Below are positions 11,091 through 21,478 of a DNA stretch of 64,000 bases, one piece after another (the stretch's first letter is position 1; every line of letters starts with the position of its first letter). The notes under the pieces are model-generated. The model was not told the DNA's origin. It saw only the letters and a list, made by a program, of their open reading frames with translations, and searched no databases. The position numbers and the translations under genes were made by a program. Source of the stretch: Aricia agestis (taxonomy: Eukaryota > Arthropoda > Insecta > Lepidoptera > Lycaenidae); contig NC_056425.1 in NCBI RefSeq assembly GCF_905147365.1, positions 8,191,501-8,255,500 on the forward strand, in the 5' to 3' direction.

Positions 11091-11290
11091 CGGGGCTAAA
11101 ATGGTCGCTTTGAAGAATCATGATATGAATCATAATATGATTCATTTTTCTTAAATAGCAATATGCAACTTTGCTTGCAATTTATTTCTGTATTTTTGTA
11201 CTGATTTGACATTTGTCAGTTTGACAGTTTTGACAATTCATTTGCTGAATTGATTGAGAGGAATTGCTAAATGTGACTATTTTAGCCCCG
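11091..11290. mobile_element. MITE, GGGGCTAAAATGGTC termini, copy 2
   Basis: Starts CGGGGCTAAAATGGTCGC and ends ATTTTAGCCCCG. Its right half matches copy 1 (2624-2803) almost base for base, while its left half has extra sequence. It defines a family with at least two copies in the window. Confidence 0.8.
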
Positions 11291-11464
11291 CCGGTGGCCG
11301 GTGTATGTGAACAAGTAGGATATAAAAAATAATCTAGATTTATTCAGAACTTGACTTTTTAGGGTTTCGTACCTAAAGGGTAAAAACGGAACCCTATTAC
11401 TGACTTCAATGTCTGTCCGTCTATCCGTCTGTCTCCAGGCTATAACTCAAGAACGGTAATTGCT

Positions 11465-11687
11465 TTTTTTTATGAAATAAGGGGGCAAACGAGCAAACGG
11501 GTCACCTGATGGAAAGCAACTTCCGTCGCCCATGGACACTCGCAGCATCAGAAGAGCTGCAGGTGCGTTGCCGGCCTTTTAAGAGGGAATAGGATAATAG
11601 GGGAGGGTAGGGATGGGAAGGGAAGGGAATAGGGGAGGGTCTCCGGTCGAGCCGGCCCATTCGTGCCGAAGCATGGCTCTCCCACGT
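11465..11687 (-). mobile_element. polypyrimidine SINE-like repeat, internally deleted
   Basis: Reverse copy: TTTTTTTTATGAAATAAGGG, CAAACGGGTCACCTGATGGA and GAAGAGCTGCAGGTGCGTTG. The GGGAGGGTAGGGATGGG tract then runs directly into CTCCGGTCGAGCCGGCCC and ends GCATGGCTCTCCCACGT. It lacks the CGGCGAAACACAGC block. Confidence 0.8.
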
Positions 11688-11843
11688 TGAAAAGCTAGAG
11701 AGTTTAAATTTTCACAGATTATAGTAATTATTGTATATCTGTTGCCGCTATAACAACTAGTACTAAAAACAAAATAAAATTCATATTTAAGGGGGCTCCT
11801 ATACAACAAACGTGATTTATTTTGGCCTTTTTTTGCTCTATAT

Positions 11844-12054
11844 CAGTCTTTCCCAAAGTGGGCGATACCGCCCCCTTGTGGGCGCTGAATGTCTAAAGGG
11901 GGGCGCTGTGGGACCCAGAAAAAAATGGGGCCTTGTGTAGAGGCTTGGGGGTAATTGATTTCATCTAGATACATTTTAAATTTAAACAATGGGGGCGCTA
12001 AAACATATTTTTTCTCAAAGTGGGCAGTAGACAAAATAAGTTTGGGAACCCCTG
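11844..12054. mobile_element. hAT-type MITE with 8-bp target duplication
   Basis: CTCTATAT at 11836-11843 and 12055-12062 is an exact 8-bp duplication. Ends are CAGTCTTTCCCAAAGTGGGC and AAGTTTGGGAACCCCTG, a typical hAT CAG...CTG form. The body is GC-rich (GGGGGGCGCTGTGGGACCC). Non-coding and inserted in a GGGTTCCG repeat. Confidence 0.85.
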
Positions 12055-12685
12055 CTCTATATCAATAATGGCAACTGGTAGGTCCTTGATTTTTTCTCAA
12101 TGTCCTTAGTTATATGTGTACTTTAATATTTAATAATAATATTAACATTAAATTAAAAAACCGGCCAAGTGCGAGTTGGACTCGCCCATGAAGGGTTCCG
12201 CAGCAGCAATAAGGTTTATTTTTATGAAATTTAAAGGTTTTCGATTTATTTTTATATTTCAGTTGATTTAATGGAAGTTAATTTAAGGTTTACCATTTAT
12301 GGCGTTAAAAAAAACTAATAGCTAGATCTCGTTCAAACCAATTTTCGTTGGTAGTTTTATAGTAGTGTATATCATATATTTATTTTAGACTTATCATGCC
12401 CCTACTTTAGAAGTTAGAGGGGGGGGGGGGACACAAATTTTACTACTTTAGAAGAGTCTCTCTCGCAAACTATTCAGGTTAGAAAAAAATTATTTAAAAC
12501 TTCAATATGATTTTTGAAGACCTATCCATAGATACCCCACACGCATAGGTTAGATGAAAAAATTTTTTTTTGTTGGTTTTAGGTTTACCATTTATGACGT
12601 ATAAAAAAACTACTCGCTAGATTTCGTTCAAACCAATTTTCGTTGGTAGTTTTTATAGAAATGTACATCATATATTTCTTTTAGG

Positions 12686-13428
12686 GCCGATTTTTCAATC
12701 CTCAGATAAAATGTCGGATAGTTAACTGAAGAATAAAGTTATTGGGTGGTTTAAGAGGATACAACAGGGGCTAAAGAAATGAAAGAAAAGTACGTGTAAT
12801 ATCTATAGCTGTCTCCCTTACCTCAAGCCTATACCGCAGAACGCGATAGAGACAACTGCAGAAAATCCAAAAAATCAACGATTCGTTGTCCCCTGATTCC
12901 TTCTCCAAAACTTAACCGATTTAAGTACTTTTTTCATTAAAGATTAAATAAAGGCTTGAGCTGTGTTCCTATGTTTTGCTTTTTTTGTATAATCTAGCCA
13001 AATCTGTTATCTGAACGTTTGAACACAGCGGAAAATCTGGCCATTTTTTTGGGTTTTTGAACGTTCATATCTTATTTAATAATTAAATTATGAAAAAAAA
13101 GAAAACATAGGGACATTGTATTAGTGGCCGTAGATATTCAGGAAAAAAATTATAACTCTACTAGCATTATCCAGGGAGGAAACAGGGGACAACGTTTGTA
13201 TGGAAAAAAGGGCGGTGTGGAATCCTCTTAACCGTCGAATAAGTCATAGTAAATTTTTCAAATGTCATTTATTCCATAGATAACTATCTGACCGAAATTT
13301 TGAACTCTGGCAACTCACACTTTACACAGTTGAAACAAATATATTGAATACTCTATTGTTAGAGCAAGACAGACTTTTTCTTGTCTGTCAACCAAGTGTC
13401 TCATTGCTTATAGGTTATTTGCCTGTTA
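12686..13428. mobile_element. MITE-like insertion hosting a TTAA-flanked MITE
   Basis: Begins GGGCCGATTTTTCAATCC with an imperfect inverted segment: ATGTCGGATAGTTAACTGAA on the left, and ATAGATAACTATCTGACCG on the right. It lies between two halves of a repeated block that is continuous at 12283-12578. The right boundary is uncertain by some tens of bases. Confidence 0.45.
12755..13227 (+). mobile_element. TTAA-flanked MITE, GAGGATWCCACA family, copy 1
   Basis: TTAA at 12751-12754 and 13228-13231. Ends are GAGGATACAACAGGGGC and GGCGGTGTGGAATCCTC. The body includes CTATCGCGTTCTGCGG (as its complement), TTGTCCCCTGATTCCTTCTC and CAGGGAGGAAACAGGGGACA. It is almost identical to 49818-50292 and, reversed, to 19570-20025. 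TTAA duplication is typical of piggyBac-like transposition, but no transposase is present. Confidence 0.85.
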
Positions 13429-13757
13429 TTTATCATGCCTCTACTTTAGAAATTAGAGGAGGGGGACACATTTTACCACTTTGGAAGAGTCTCTCTCGCA
13501 AACTATTCAGGTTAGAAAAAAATTATGTTAGAAACCTCAATATGATTTTTCAAGACCTATTCATAGATACCCCACACGCATAGCTTAGAAGAAAAAAATT
13601 TTTTTTGTTTCAGTTGTACCTGTGGGGACCCCTAAAATTTTTAATAATTTTTCCATTTTTGTATCAAAATCTTAATGCGGTTCACAGACTACATCTACCT
13701 ACCAAGTTTCTATAGTATAGCTCTTATAGTTTCGGAGAAAAGTGGCTGTGACATACG

Positions 13758-13788
<31 letters not shown>

Positions 13789-13940
13789 ATGACGAATCTA
13801 TGAGGGTTCCGTTTTTTGCCATTTGGCTACGGAACCCTAAAAATAAAAGGGGGCTCCCATATAAAAACACAATTTTTGGCCTAATTTTGCTCTTTAATGG
13901 TACGAGACCGACTCGCACTTGGTCTTTTTCTTTTTCTCCA

Positions 13941-14363
13941 ATATTAGCTCCAAGCTTTTTCCTTAAGCCCAAATTTGTGTTTAGATTATAAATTATTTTC
14001 GGCACTCTTAGATTTCGAATAAACTAATTTATAGGCTATCCATATTCTAGAATCTAGACCTTAATAAGAATCACATGTGATAAAAGCTTTCTATAAAAAT
14101 TACTCAACGTTTTCTCAGAAAACCTATTGTAATTTACATTAAAATCGTATTTGTTAGCCTGAGAGACAATTAAAGGCTAGCGAAATTGAAAACACTAAAA
14201 TGCAGACTAAATTAATGATCTAGGGGCAGTCATAAAAAAGCTATATAATTAATATATGCAATGGGTTATTTATTCTATTATGGGTGTTTTATTTAAGACT
14301 AAAAAATCTAAATATTTGCATAGCCGCTTCCCATTAAACATATCTATTTTGTTATATAATATG
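13941..14363. other. AT-rich spacer, nothing recognised
   Basis: No feature supported. Confidence 0.5.
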
Positions 14364-14480
14364 CTAGAATCTAGATGATACCCGGAACTCCGTTGCGCCA
14401 AAATTCTTTACATTTTTCCGGGATAAAAAGTCCGGGATAAAGTGTTCTTTCCCGGGACTCAAAGTATCTTCACACCAAAG
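14364..14480 (-). mobile_element. Lep1-type Helitron, truncated
   Basis: CTAGATGATACCCGGAACTC, CGTTGCGCCAAAATTC, TTTTTCCGGGATAAAAAG and CCCGGGACTCAAAGTATCTT in Lep1 reverse order. It stops before the control-box and CTGTCTGT portion. Confidence 0.7.
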
Positions 14481-15017
14481 GACATCAGGCAATTTCCATA
14501 CAATGTTGGTCTAAAAAATACTGCGTGCCAAACCTAGGATTATTTAAAATAGCTAGGCCATAGGTGCTCCCTTTATTTTTCTTAGCTGTTAAAAATATTG
14601 ACCTCTTTCCCAGTAAGACCCATTTAAATGTAATGCTTTTAATTTTTATTTCCTAACTAAATAATTAATCAGAAAATGCAGTTACAGGGTTAAGTGCACA
14701 TATTTTTTAAGTTTTTAATATAGCCTAGTTATTTGAAATATTCTTAGTTCTAGCTCCGCATTTTTTTAGACAAGAATGCCTGATGTCCAGAATTTCAGCA
14801 ACATCGGTTTAGCGGTTTGGGAGTAAAAAAGAAACTGACAATAGTGTTCAAATATGTACCTGATAATAGTGTTAAAATTGTTATGCACTAGGCTGAGCCT
14901 GGTCCTGCAGGTATTTAAATTATAATATCTTATATCACCTTTTTCTTTTTGGAGTCGGTTTATAAAGTAAACTTGTTTTCTGCGCCCAGTTATTTCTGAT
15001 TGGCTTTATAAAATAAC
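14481..15017. other. spacer with a faint Helitron trace
   Basis: A phrase near 14790 (CAGCAACATCGGTTTAGCGG) resembles the Lep1 primer-like block. Otherwise nothing is recognised. Confidence 0.4.
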
Positions 15018-15021
15018 TTAA

Positions 15022-15458
15022 GGGGGCGACATACCCAAAATTTTCAATTTTATAATTCATTTTTATACTTGAAAATAAGCCCCGAATTGTTTCATTTTCT
15101 AAAATTAAATACTACATTACATTTTCAAGAATCCGATCTGAGCAAAAACACGATATCTTAAAATTTTTTCTATAGAAATAAATCGCAAAGATCCATTTTC
15201 AGGAATTTTTCATTTATTGCCATAACCGTGCATTGAACTATTTTAATATTTTAACACATTTGTTTTAATATTTTAACAAATTCTATCATTGAGAAACCGA
15301 CCAAGCGAATTTTTTAAATGTTGTATATTTATCGAGTTATAGAGAAATAACTAATTTGGCGATGAATCCGCGTCGTCTTTTTTTACCTGGCATATGAAAG
15401 ACGGGCGTGAGTGTGAAGAAAGAAGGCCGATGTTTGATTTTTCGGGTTAGTCGCCCTC
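15022..15458. mobile_element. TTAA-flanked MITE, GGGGGCGAC ends
   Basis: TTAA at 15018-15021 and 15459-15462 flanks ends GGGGGCGACATACCC and GGGTTAGTCGCCCTC. The short inverted ends match at eight of nine bases. AT-rich and non-coding. The TTAA duplication suggests piggyBac-type mobilisation; it is unrelated by sequence to the GAGGATWCCACA family. Confidence 0.65.
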
Positions 15459-15689
15459 TTAACCTTCTGTAGTAAGCCTACTAACACTCTGCTTACATTT
15501 TTATCATCAATATATTTGATTTATATTTAGTTATAATTCATATTCATACTAATATTATAATTGGGAAAGTGTACCAGTCTTTAACCATTTCATGCTTAAG
15601 CCGCCGCCGCCGCACCAATTCGGATGAAATTTCGTATGGACATACATAATGAGTGGAAATTAATAAATCATATTATTTGTATTAAACAG

Positions 15690-15946
15690 GCAACAAAACT
15701 AAGTGATATTACTTTACTTACTTTAGGGTGTGCATATGTCCCTTGTATAAAGTTGACTGTGAAAGTATTTTTTTGTGATTTGTATGGGCAAGCGCCCCTG
15801 CGTCATGGACTTTCTCATACAAAAGTATTAAAAAAAAGTACAGAGTAACTTTTTTTTAATACTTTTGTACAGCGCTGCTATTTTCACAGTAAAATATTTA
15901 TAAGAGACACATACATACCCTAAAGTATTGTATTATAAGGCGTTGG
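15690..15946. mobile_element. Tc1/mariner-like MITE, TGTAACAAAA family, diverged copy
   Basis: Left arm CAACAAAACTAAGTGATATT with TTTAGGGTGTGCATATG; right arm GCGCTGCTATTTTCACAG and CATACCCTAAAGTATTG; central palindrome CTTTTGTAC. Same layout as 27660-27918 and 43475-43720, but older, and the outermost TGTTACACCCTG is lost. Confidence 0.7.
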
Positions 15947-16010
15947 AGGAGGTCCACGTTCACCAATGGACAACGATGATGATGATAATGATCAATAAAA
16001 TTCAAGAAAC
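15947..16010 (+). mobile_element. LINE 3' end fragment, RTE-like
   Basis: Translating from 15951 gives ALEEVHVHQWTT followed by a methionine-rich stretch from a GAT/ATG simple repeat. This resembles the extreme C-terminus of RTE-type LINE polyproteins in Lepidoptera, with their short GAT-repeat tail. Only about 60 bases, so the call is tentative. Confidence 0.4.
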
Positions 16011-16340
16011 TTTATATTGATCCACCGAAATGTCCTTCCCACACTCATTATCAAATTAGTGCTTAAGAATATTGTTATTATTATGATAATACTTTTATGA
16101 TTGCAGGCACAATTCCTTTAAAGTAAAAAAATGTCTCGGCTTTAGTAAATCGGTTGAAATTTTGTTAACCTTGTAAAGTTTTTAATAAAAACATATAATA
16201 TACCTCAAAGCTCAGTTTAGAACAAATAATTTGTAATTAAAAACATTACTGTATGTATGTACACTTACTAGAATGCGTTTTAACTTTTAAGTAGACAATC
16301 GAACATATTATTATACTGTTTTTTATAGTTGGTTAAAATA
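16011..16340. other. spacer, nothing recognised
   Basis: AT-rich; no feature identified. Confidence 0.5.
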
Positions 16341-16676
16341 ATAATAATAGCTCCCACACCGGTTTCGGTAACGGTGGTCGGTTTCATTGAAACCAGGCCA
16401 GCTACGCAGGAGTAATTTTATAGTGCCCAAGTGTGTGCGCAGTACACAAGAGCACTCTCTATTCCTTTACTCTCATAACCCAGTGGGACGGAAGACCGAC
16501 ACGACTGGCGAGAGATCAGGCGCAGGACCGACTTTTTACATGGATCATCTTACTTGTCAGACAATCAGGTGATCAGCCTGCATTGTCCTAACCAAACTTG
16601 GAAATAACATGTTTCCAACGCGGGAATCGAACCCACGACCTCCGAGTCAAGAGCTGCGCTCTAGACCACTGAGGCG
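16341..16676 (-). mobile_element. tRNA-derived SINE, copy 1
   Basis: On the minus strand it begins with a tRNA-like head carrying an A-box-like TGGTCTAGAGCGCAGC region and a B box (GTGGGTTCGATTCCCGC). The body then runs CATGTTATTTCC, GCAGGCTGATCACC, ATGTAAAAAGTCGGTCCTGC and CCGTTACCGAAACCGGTGTG to an AT-rich tail. A stretch after the head is shortened relative to the copy at 24620. Polymerase III promoter elements are expected to be the internal boxes. Confidence 0.85.
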
Positions 16677-16691
16677 TAATTATTCGAGACA

Positions 16692-17412
16692 TCTATACTA
16701 ATATTATAATTGGGAAGAGTTTGTTTGTTTGTTTGTTTGTTTGAACGCGCTAATCTCAGGAACTACTGGTCCGATTTGAAAATTTTTTTTACTGTTGGAT
16801 AGCCTATTTATCGAGGAAGGCTATAGGCTATATTTTATCACGCTAAGTATAATAGGAGCGAAGAAATAGAGGAAAATGTGGAAAAAACGGGGGAAAATTA
16901 TTTGAAAGGGCTTATTTGAACGCGCTAATCTCAGGAACTACTGGTCTGATTTGAAAAATTCTTTCAGTGTTAGATATCTTATTGATTGAAGAAGGTTATA
17001 AGCTATATTTTATCACGCTAAGACTATTAGGAGCGAAGAAATAGAGGAAAATGTGGGAAAAACGGGGGAAATTATATGGAAGGGCCTATTTGAACGCGCT
17101 TATCTCAGGAATTGCTTATCCGATTTGAAAAATTCTTTCAATGTTAGATAGCCCATTCATCGAGGTAGGTTATAGGCTATATTTTTATAACGTAAGACTT
17201 ATAGGAGTGAAGAAATAGATGAAAATATGGAAAAAACGGGGGAAATTATATGGAATTGCTTATTATATTATGAACTACAGGAGCAATTTTTATGTTATTT
17301 GGCAAACATGGAGAATAGACCACGTGAAGGGACATAGGCTATTTTTTGCTGCAAAATGTACGGTTGCGTGAAATTCCTAAATTACGCAAGCGAAGCCGCG
17401 CGGAACATCTAT
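16692..17412 (+). mobile_element. Helitron with three internal tandem units
   Basis: Starts TCTATACTAATATTATAATT and ends GCAAGCGAAGCCGCGCGGAACATCTA. Between them, the unit GAACGCGCTAATCTCAGGAA ... GGAAAATGTGGAAAAAACGG ... GGGGGAAATTATATGGAA is repeated about three times (starting near 16743, 16918 and 17093, period about 175). Single-unit members lie at 4541-4814 and 27289-27650. Confidence 0.75.
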
Positions 17413-17526
17413 ATATAATAAAATCGTAGGAAGTCAATTCTGTATATTGAATATTTTTGTACAATAAATAATACTTTGGATGTGAACTACTATGGTAACG
17501 CGGACGAAGTCGCGGGCAACAGCTAG
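17408..17526 (+). mobile_element. Helitron fragment with CAGCTAGT end
   Basis: Short sequence from CTATATATAATAAAATCGTA to GCGGACGAAGTCGCGGGCAA then CAGCTAGT. The terminal GCGGACGAAGTCGCGGGCAA palindromic motif is a usual Helitron 3' end in Lepidoptera. It sits directly between two other Helitrons. Confidence 0.6.
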
Positions 17527-17537
17527 TATTATATACA

Positions 17538-17736
17538 ACTAGATAACGCCTACAACTCCGTCCCACCAAAATTCGTTTATCGCGTGGAAACCGTAATTTT
17601 TCCAGGATAAACAGTATATCATGTCCTTTTCCGGGACTCAATGTATCTCCATACCTTTATGCAAAATCGGTACAACGGTTTGGGCGTGAAGAGGTAACAA
17701 ATAGACAGACACGTTCCTAATATTAGTATGGATGTG
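17538..17736 (-). mobile_element. Lep1-type Helitron
   Basis: ACTAGATAACGCCTACAACT, AAAATTCGTTTATCGCG, TCCTTTTCCGGGACTCAATG, CGGTTTGGGCGTGAAGAGG, GACAGACACGTTC and CTAATATTAGTATGGATG. Complete with both ends, in reverse orientation. Confidence 0.8.
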
Positions 17737-18080
17737 AGACAACCAAGACAAAAAACAGTATAAATGAACGTATCATTTAATACTTATTATACAGTTGTTA
17801 TATTTTTAGTAAGTGATATATTAAATATTACATTTACTATGACATTTTTTATTATACCTATTTACCAAAAACGTCAAATTAGAAATATTACTAAACCAAA
17901 AAATATATAATAATTTTGCACGAAACCATGCTCTAATTTCCGAGCTTTAAAAATTGATAATAGACCTCAATGGGGTACTTACTTAGGAGACAGTTGAACG
18001 AGCCAGTCCTTATAACAATCTTTCGATTTCATAAACTCATTTGACTTCGTTCGCATGATTTTTGCTTATGTTTATGTAAA
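17737..18080. other. AT-rich spacer, nothing recognised
   Basis: No feature supported. Confidence 0.5.
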
Positions 18081-18642
18081 ACTAGCTGTTGCCCGCGACT
18101 TCGTCCGCGTGGACTTCAGTTTATAGCGCGAGATGTCAACAAAATTGGTGTCAAAAGCTTTTATAAAAAAAAACCCTGGTAGGTACCCCTTAAATCAAAA
18201 CAGCTGTGCAGTGTGCACATAATATTTCATTTTGTAAACTGTACTTATATCACTACGTCACTGTATCACTATAACACTATATAATATAAAGTACTGACTT
18301 ATTAAATAACGTAAAAAAGAAATAACAATCGAAAAAAATCGCAACTTGAACTTATGATGATACCACCTCTTATAGAAAGATGTTGGGCAAGCGTTAGCGC
18401 CATGTAAGAGACGCACGGCGCCATCTATTATGTATTTTTGGAACTAACTTAATTTGAACAAATTTTCGTATTTTCACCCCCTTACAACCCTTTTTTCCAG
18501 TAAAAAAGTAGCCTATGTCCTTTATCAGGCTATAGACTATCTGTATACAAAATTTCATTACAATCGGTTCGGTAGTTTTGGCGTGAAAGCGAGACAGACA
18601 GACAGACAGAGATACTTTCGCATTTATAATATTAGTATAGAT
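18081..18642 (-). mobile_element. Helitron, ACTAGCTGTTGCCCGCGACT family
   Basis: Reverse orientation. ACTAGCTGTTGCCCGCGACT and CGTCCGCGTGGACTT at the left; CAATCGGTTCGGTAGTTTTG, GCGTGAAAGCGAGACAGACA and TTTATAATATTAGTATAGAT at the right. It is longer than a minimal Lep1 because of about 250 bases of internal sequence of unknown origin. Confidence 0.75.
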
Positions 18643-18987
18643 TTGTGATACGAGAAACAGTAATTACCAAAACCATTCGTGCCATTTCATTCGTGTATCG
18701 TCAACGTCATTTTTTACATATCGTGCCATTAATATTCAGCCAAATGAGAATGTAAATGATTAAGAAGATTATGTAATTACATTTTCAGTTTGTATATTTA
18801 TAGTGGAAAACATTTCCTGAAAAAAATCTGACTGCGATTCAGGGTCACTTTTAATACTAAAATGAATCTATTGATTCCTCTAAACTTTCAGAGTTTTAAA
18901 TACATAACATTATAATATTCATAATATTATAATTCTACTGGAACAGATGACACATCTTAAACAATTTTATTACAAAAAGGATACTAA
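18643..18987. other. spacer, nothing recognised
   Basis: AT-rich, no feature supported. Confidence 0.5.
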
Positions 18988-19139
18988 AATCTATATATAT
19001 AAAAATGGATTTTCAAATGTGTTAGTCGCGCTAAAACTCGAATACGGCTGAACGGATTGGGCTGATTTTAGTCTTAAAATATTTGTAGAAGTCCAGGGAA
19101 GGTTTTAATGTGACACAAAGTTCACCGGGACAGCTAGTC
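18988..19139 (+). mobile_element. short Helitron, GGCTGAACGGATTGGGCTGA family
   Basis: From TCTATATATATAAAAATGGA through TTAGTCGCGCTAAAACTCG and GAACGGATTGGGCTGATTTT to CACCGGGACAGCTAGT. The TC start and CTAGT end fit a Helitron. About 150 bases, non-coding. Confidence 0.7.
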
Positions 19140-19443
19140 TAATATATAAAAGTCTCGTGTCACAATGTTCGGTTTGACAACGGCTTTACTGATTTTTACC
19201 AAACTTTATATGCATATTCGGTAGGTCTGAGAATCGGCTACTGGGTACTTTTTATATTGATAAGTGCATTTGTTGAATAAATAATAGTAAATTATTACAA
19301 CTCGAGACTGACGGCGACCATTGTTTGTGCGACGGGATAGCGATGGACGTTGCCATGGTGACATACTTATTTAGTCACTTCAATAAAATAATTCGGGTGA
19401 AATTCTTTTAAATATGACAAAGAAACGTTTGCCAGGACTGCTA
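19140..19443 (+). mobile_element. short Helitron abutting the previous one
   Basis: From CTAATATATAAAAGTCTCGTG through TGTTCGGTTTGACAACGG and TGACGGCGACCATTGTTTGT to TTGCCAGGACTGCTAGTT. Tandem placement directly after another Helitron is a recurring pattern in this window. Confidence 0.6.
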
Positions 19444-19569
19444 GTTAACTAATAAAGTTTACTATAATATGAGCAGGCAGCGCGCGCGTTTAAGTCTTAT
19501 TTACTGGAAATTCATTATGAAGCGCGTAGCATTCTCTGGTTTAAAAGCATCTTATATCCGGCAATTTAA

Positions 19570-20025
19570 GAGGAGTCCCGTTTCCATAAAAACGTTGTCC
19601 CCTGTTTCCTCCCTGGATAATGCTAGTAGAGTTATAATTTTTTTCCTGAATATCTACGGCCACTAATACAATGTCCCTATGTTTTCTTTTTTTTCATAAT
19701 TTAATTATTAAATAAGATATGAACGTTCAAAAACCCAAAAAAAATGGCCAGATTTTCCGCTGTGTTCAAACAGCCAGAAAACAGATTTGGCTAGATTATA
19801 CAAAAAAAACTAAAACATAGGAACACAGCTCAGGCCTTTCTTTAATATTTAATGAAAAAGTTACTCAAATCGGTTAAGTTTTGGAGAAGGAAACAGGGGA
19901 CAACGAATCGTTGATTTTCTGCAACTGTCTCTATCGCGTTCTGCGGTATAGGCTTGAGGTAAGGGAGACAGCTATAGATATTACACGTAATTTTTTGTCA
20001 TTTCTCTAGCCCCTGGTGTATCCTC
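19570..20025 (-). mobile_element. TTAA-flanked MITE, GAGGATWCCACA family, copy 2
   Basis: Reverse of copies 1 and 3. TTAA at 19566-19569 and 20026-20029; ends GAGGAGTCCCGTTTCC and CCCCTGGTGTATCCTC. The body matches copies at 12755 and 49818 with few differences (e.g. CCTCCCTGGATAATGCTAG). Confidence 0.85.
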
Positions 20026-20029
20026 TTAA

Positions 20030-20243
20030 CTAGATGATGTCCGCAACTCCTTTGCGTCAAAATTCGTTTGTCGCGCGGCACCGTACATTTTTCTGGTATA
20101 AAAATTAAAAAGTATTCTATGTCCTTTCCCGGGACTCAAAGTATCTTCATGCCAAATTTCAGCAAAATCTGTTCAGCGGTTCGGGCGTGAAGAGGTAACA
20201 GACAGACAGAGGGACCCGCTTTTATATTTTTAATAATATATAG
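20030..20243 (-). mobile_element. Lep1-type Helitron
   Basis: CTAGATGATGTCCGCAACTC, TTTGCGTCAAAATTCGTTTG, TTCCCGGGACTCAAAGTATC, CTGTTCAGCGGTTCGGGCGT and GACAGACAGAGGGACCCG. It abuts the TTAA MITE. Close to full length. Confidence 0.8.
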
Positions 20244-20486
20244 AATGGAAGTATAGATTCTTAGACATCAAAAGCAATAAATAAAGATGTTTTCGCCTAT
20301 AAAAGTTTAAAGCCACGATTACGACTGTAAATCAAATCGCACGCGCTACTTAGCATAAAACTATTTCATTTCTTTTTCATTCTTTCTTTCTTTCTTGCGG
20401 GCCTAATTTTTAAAAGACGACGAATGAGCAGATGAATTGCCTAATTGTAAGCACCTTCAGTCTCGAATGTCAACACGCGTAAAAGT

Positions 20487-20645
20487 ACTTACGTCCATAC
20501 TAAATGTCTGTCTGTTCCCTACTCACGTCGAAACCGCTGAAGCGATTTTGGCAATACTTGGTATGGACTTTAGAGTCCCGATAAAAAAATATAGGATACT
20601 TTTTATTCCTAAAAAATGTACGGCTCATGTTCAGTTCCATTAACC
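20487..20645 (+). mobile_element. Lep1-type Helitron relic
   Basis: AAATGTCTGTCTGTTCCC, CGAAACCGCTGAAGCGATTT, GGTATGGACTTTAGAGTCCC and AAAAAATGTACGGCTCATG, diverged; ends are degraded. Confidence 0.6.
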
Positions 20646-20694
20646 GGCTACAGAAATCGGTATGACAGCTTTTAAATGCCGTATTTCTCTAGAA

Positions 20695-20941
20695 CAGGGG
20701 TTACCAAATGGCATCCGGACCCATTGTGTGCGGACCAATCATTTTCGAAGATGAACTTCGTTAATTTTCACTTTTCACAAGTTATTTGTCACTTTTGTCA
20801 TTGATATGTAAATAAATACCTTTGTAATTTCCGAAATTACCTCTGTTTAATGAATAAAACTTTTTTAATAAAATGTGTGGACCGCGAAAATCATTTTATT
20901 TCTTTAAATGGACCCCGAGCGAAACAAATTGGTGACCCCTG
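20695..20941. mobile_element. hAT-type MITE with 8-bp target duplication
   Basis: CTCTAGAA at 20687-20694 and 20942-20949 flanks ends CAGGGGTTACCAAATGGC and ATTGGTGACCCCTG. A CAGGGG...CCCCTG hAT end pair with exact 8-bp duplication. No transposase coding. Confidence 0.9.
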
Positions 20942-21271
20942 CTCTAGAACATCCACAAATAGGGCAACAACAATATTCGTGCCTTCAAAAATCCTGTTTA
21001 AAGTGAAACCCACTTTCTTGCGGGTTTTTCTCGAATGATTAGCATACATTTAACTCTACCTTCATCAGTTCACTTTCTAGTAAGGGCAATTTGATCACTT
21101 TTTGTTGTTAGTCATTTGCCGTGATGATCGTTAGCGCTAGGCACAGTTATATCATATCAATCCGACAAATTGCTAAATAAATACCGTATTTAAATGCGGT
21201 AGACCTATTTAGATAAGGACCAGGATAACCAGATTTCTAAGAAATGGTGTCATGTTGTTATATGTAAGCCA

Positions 21272-21478
21272 AAGATCTATACTTAATGTTATAAATGCGA
21301 AAGTCTGTCTGTCTCTTACTTCTTCACGCCCAAACCGCTGAACAGATTTTGCTGAAATTTGGTATAGATATACTTTGAGTCCCGGGAAAGGACAAAATAT
21401 ATTTTTATCCCGGAAAAGTGTACGGTTCCGGCGCGATAAACAAGTTTTGCGCGCGTTATATAGTTTTGATATAATCAC
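21272..21478 (+). mobile_element. Lep1-type Helitron
   Basis: TTATAAATGCGAAAGTCTGT, CTTCACGCCCAAACCGCTGA, GATTTTGCTGAAATTTGGTA, ACTTTGAGTCCCGGGAAAGG and GTACGGTTCCGGCGCGATAA. The terminal GGGCGTCATCTAGT is replaced by diverged sequence. Confidence 0.8.

Larger units (their letters stand above)
11360..12100 (+). repeat. GGGTTCCG repeat broken by two later insertions
   Basis: The order of blocks seen without interruption at 37002-37424 (in reverse) is found here in three pieces: AGGGTTTCGTACCTAAAGGG to CAAGAACGGTAA, then GAAAAGCTAGAGAGTTTAAA to AAACGTGATTTATTTTGGCC, then CAATAATGGCAACTGGTAGG. A SINE-like repeat (11465-11687) and a hAT MITE (11844-12054) separate the pieces. The 3' end (CACTTGGCC) is missing. 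Confidence 0.65.
12160..13940 (-). repeat. GGGTTCCG-family composite with internal duplication and nested insertions
   Basis: Opens with CCGGCCAAGTGCGAGTTGGA and closes with GCCATTTGGCTACGGAACCC, followed by a fragment ending ACTCGCACTTGGTC. A block of about 290 bases (AGGTTTACCATTTATGGCG to CCCACACGCATAGGTTAGA) is present twice. The second copy is split at about 12686-13428 by another element, which itself contains the TTAA-flanked MITE at 12755-13227. A run of 12 G lies at about 12419-12430. Confidence 0.6.
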
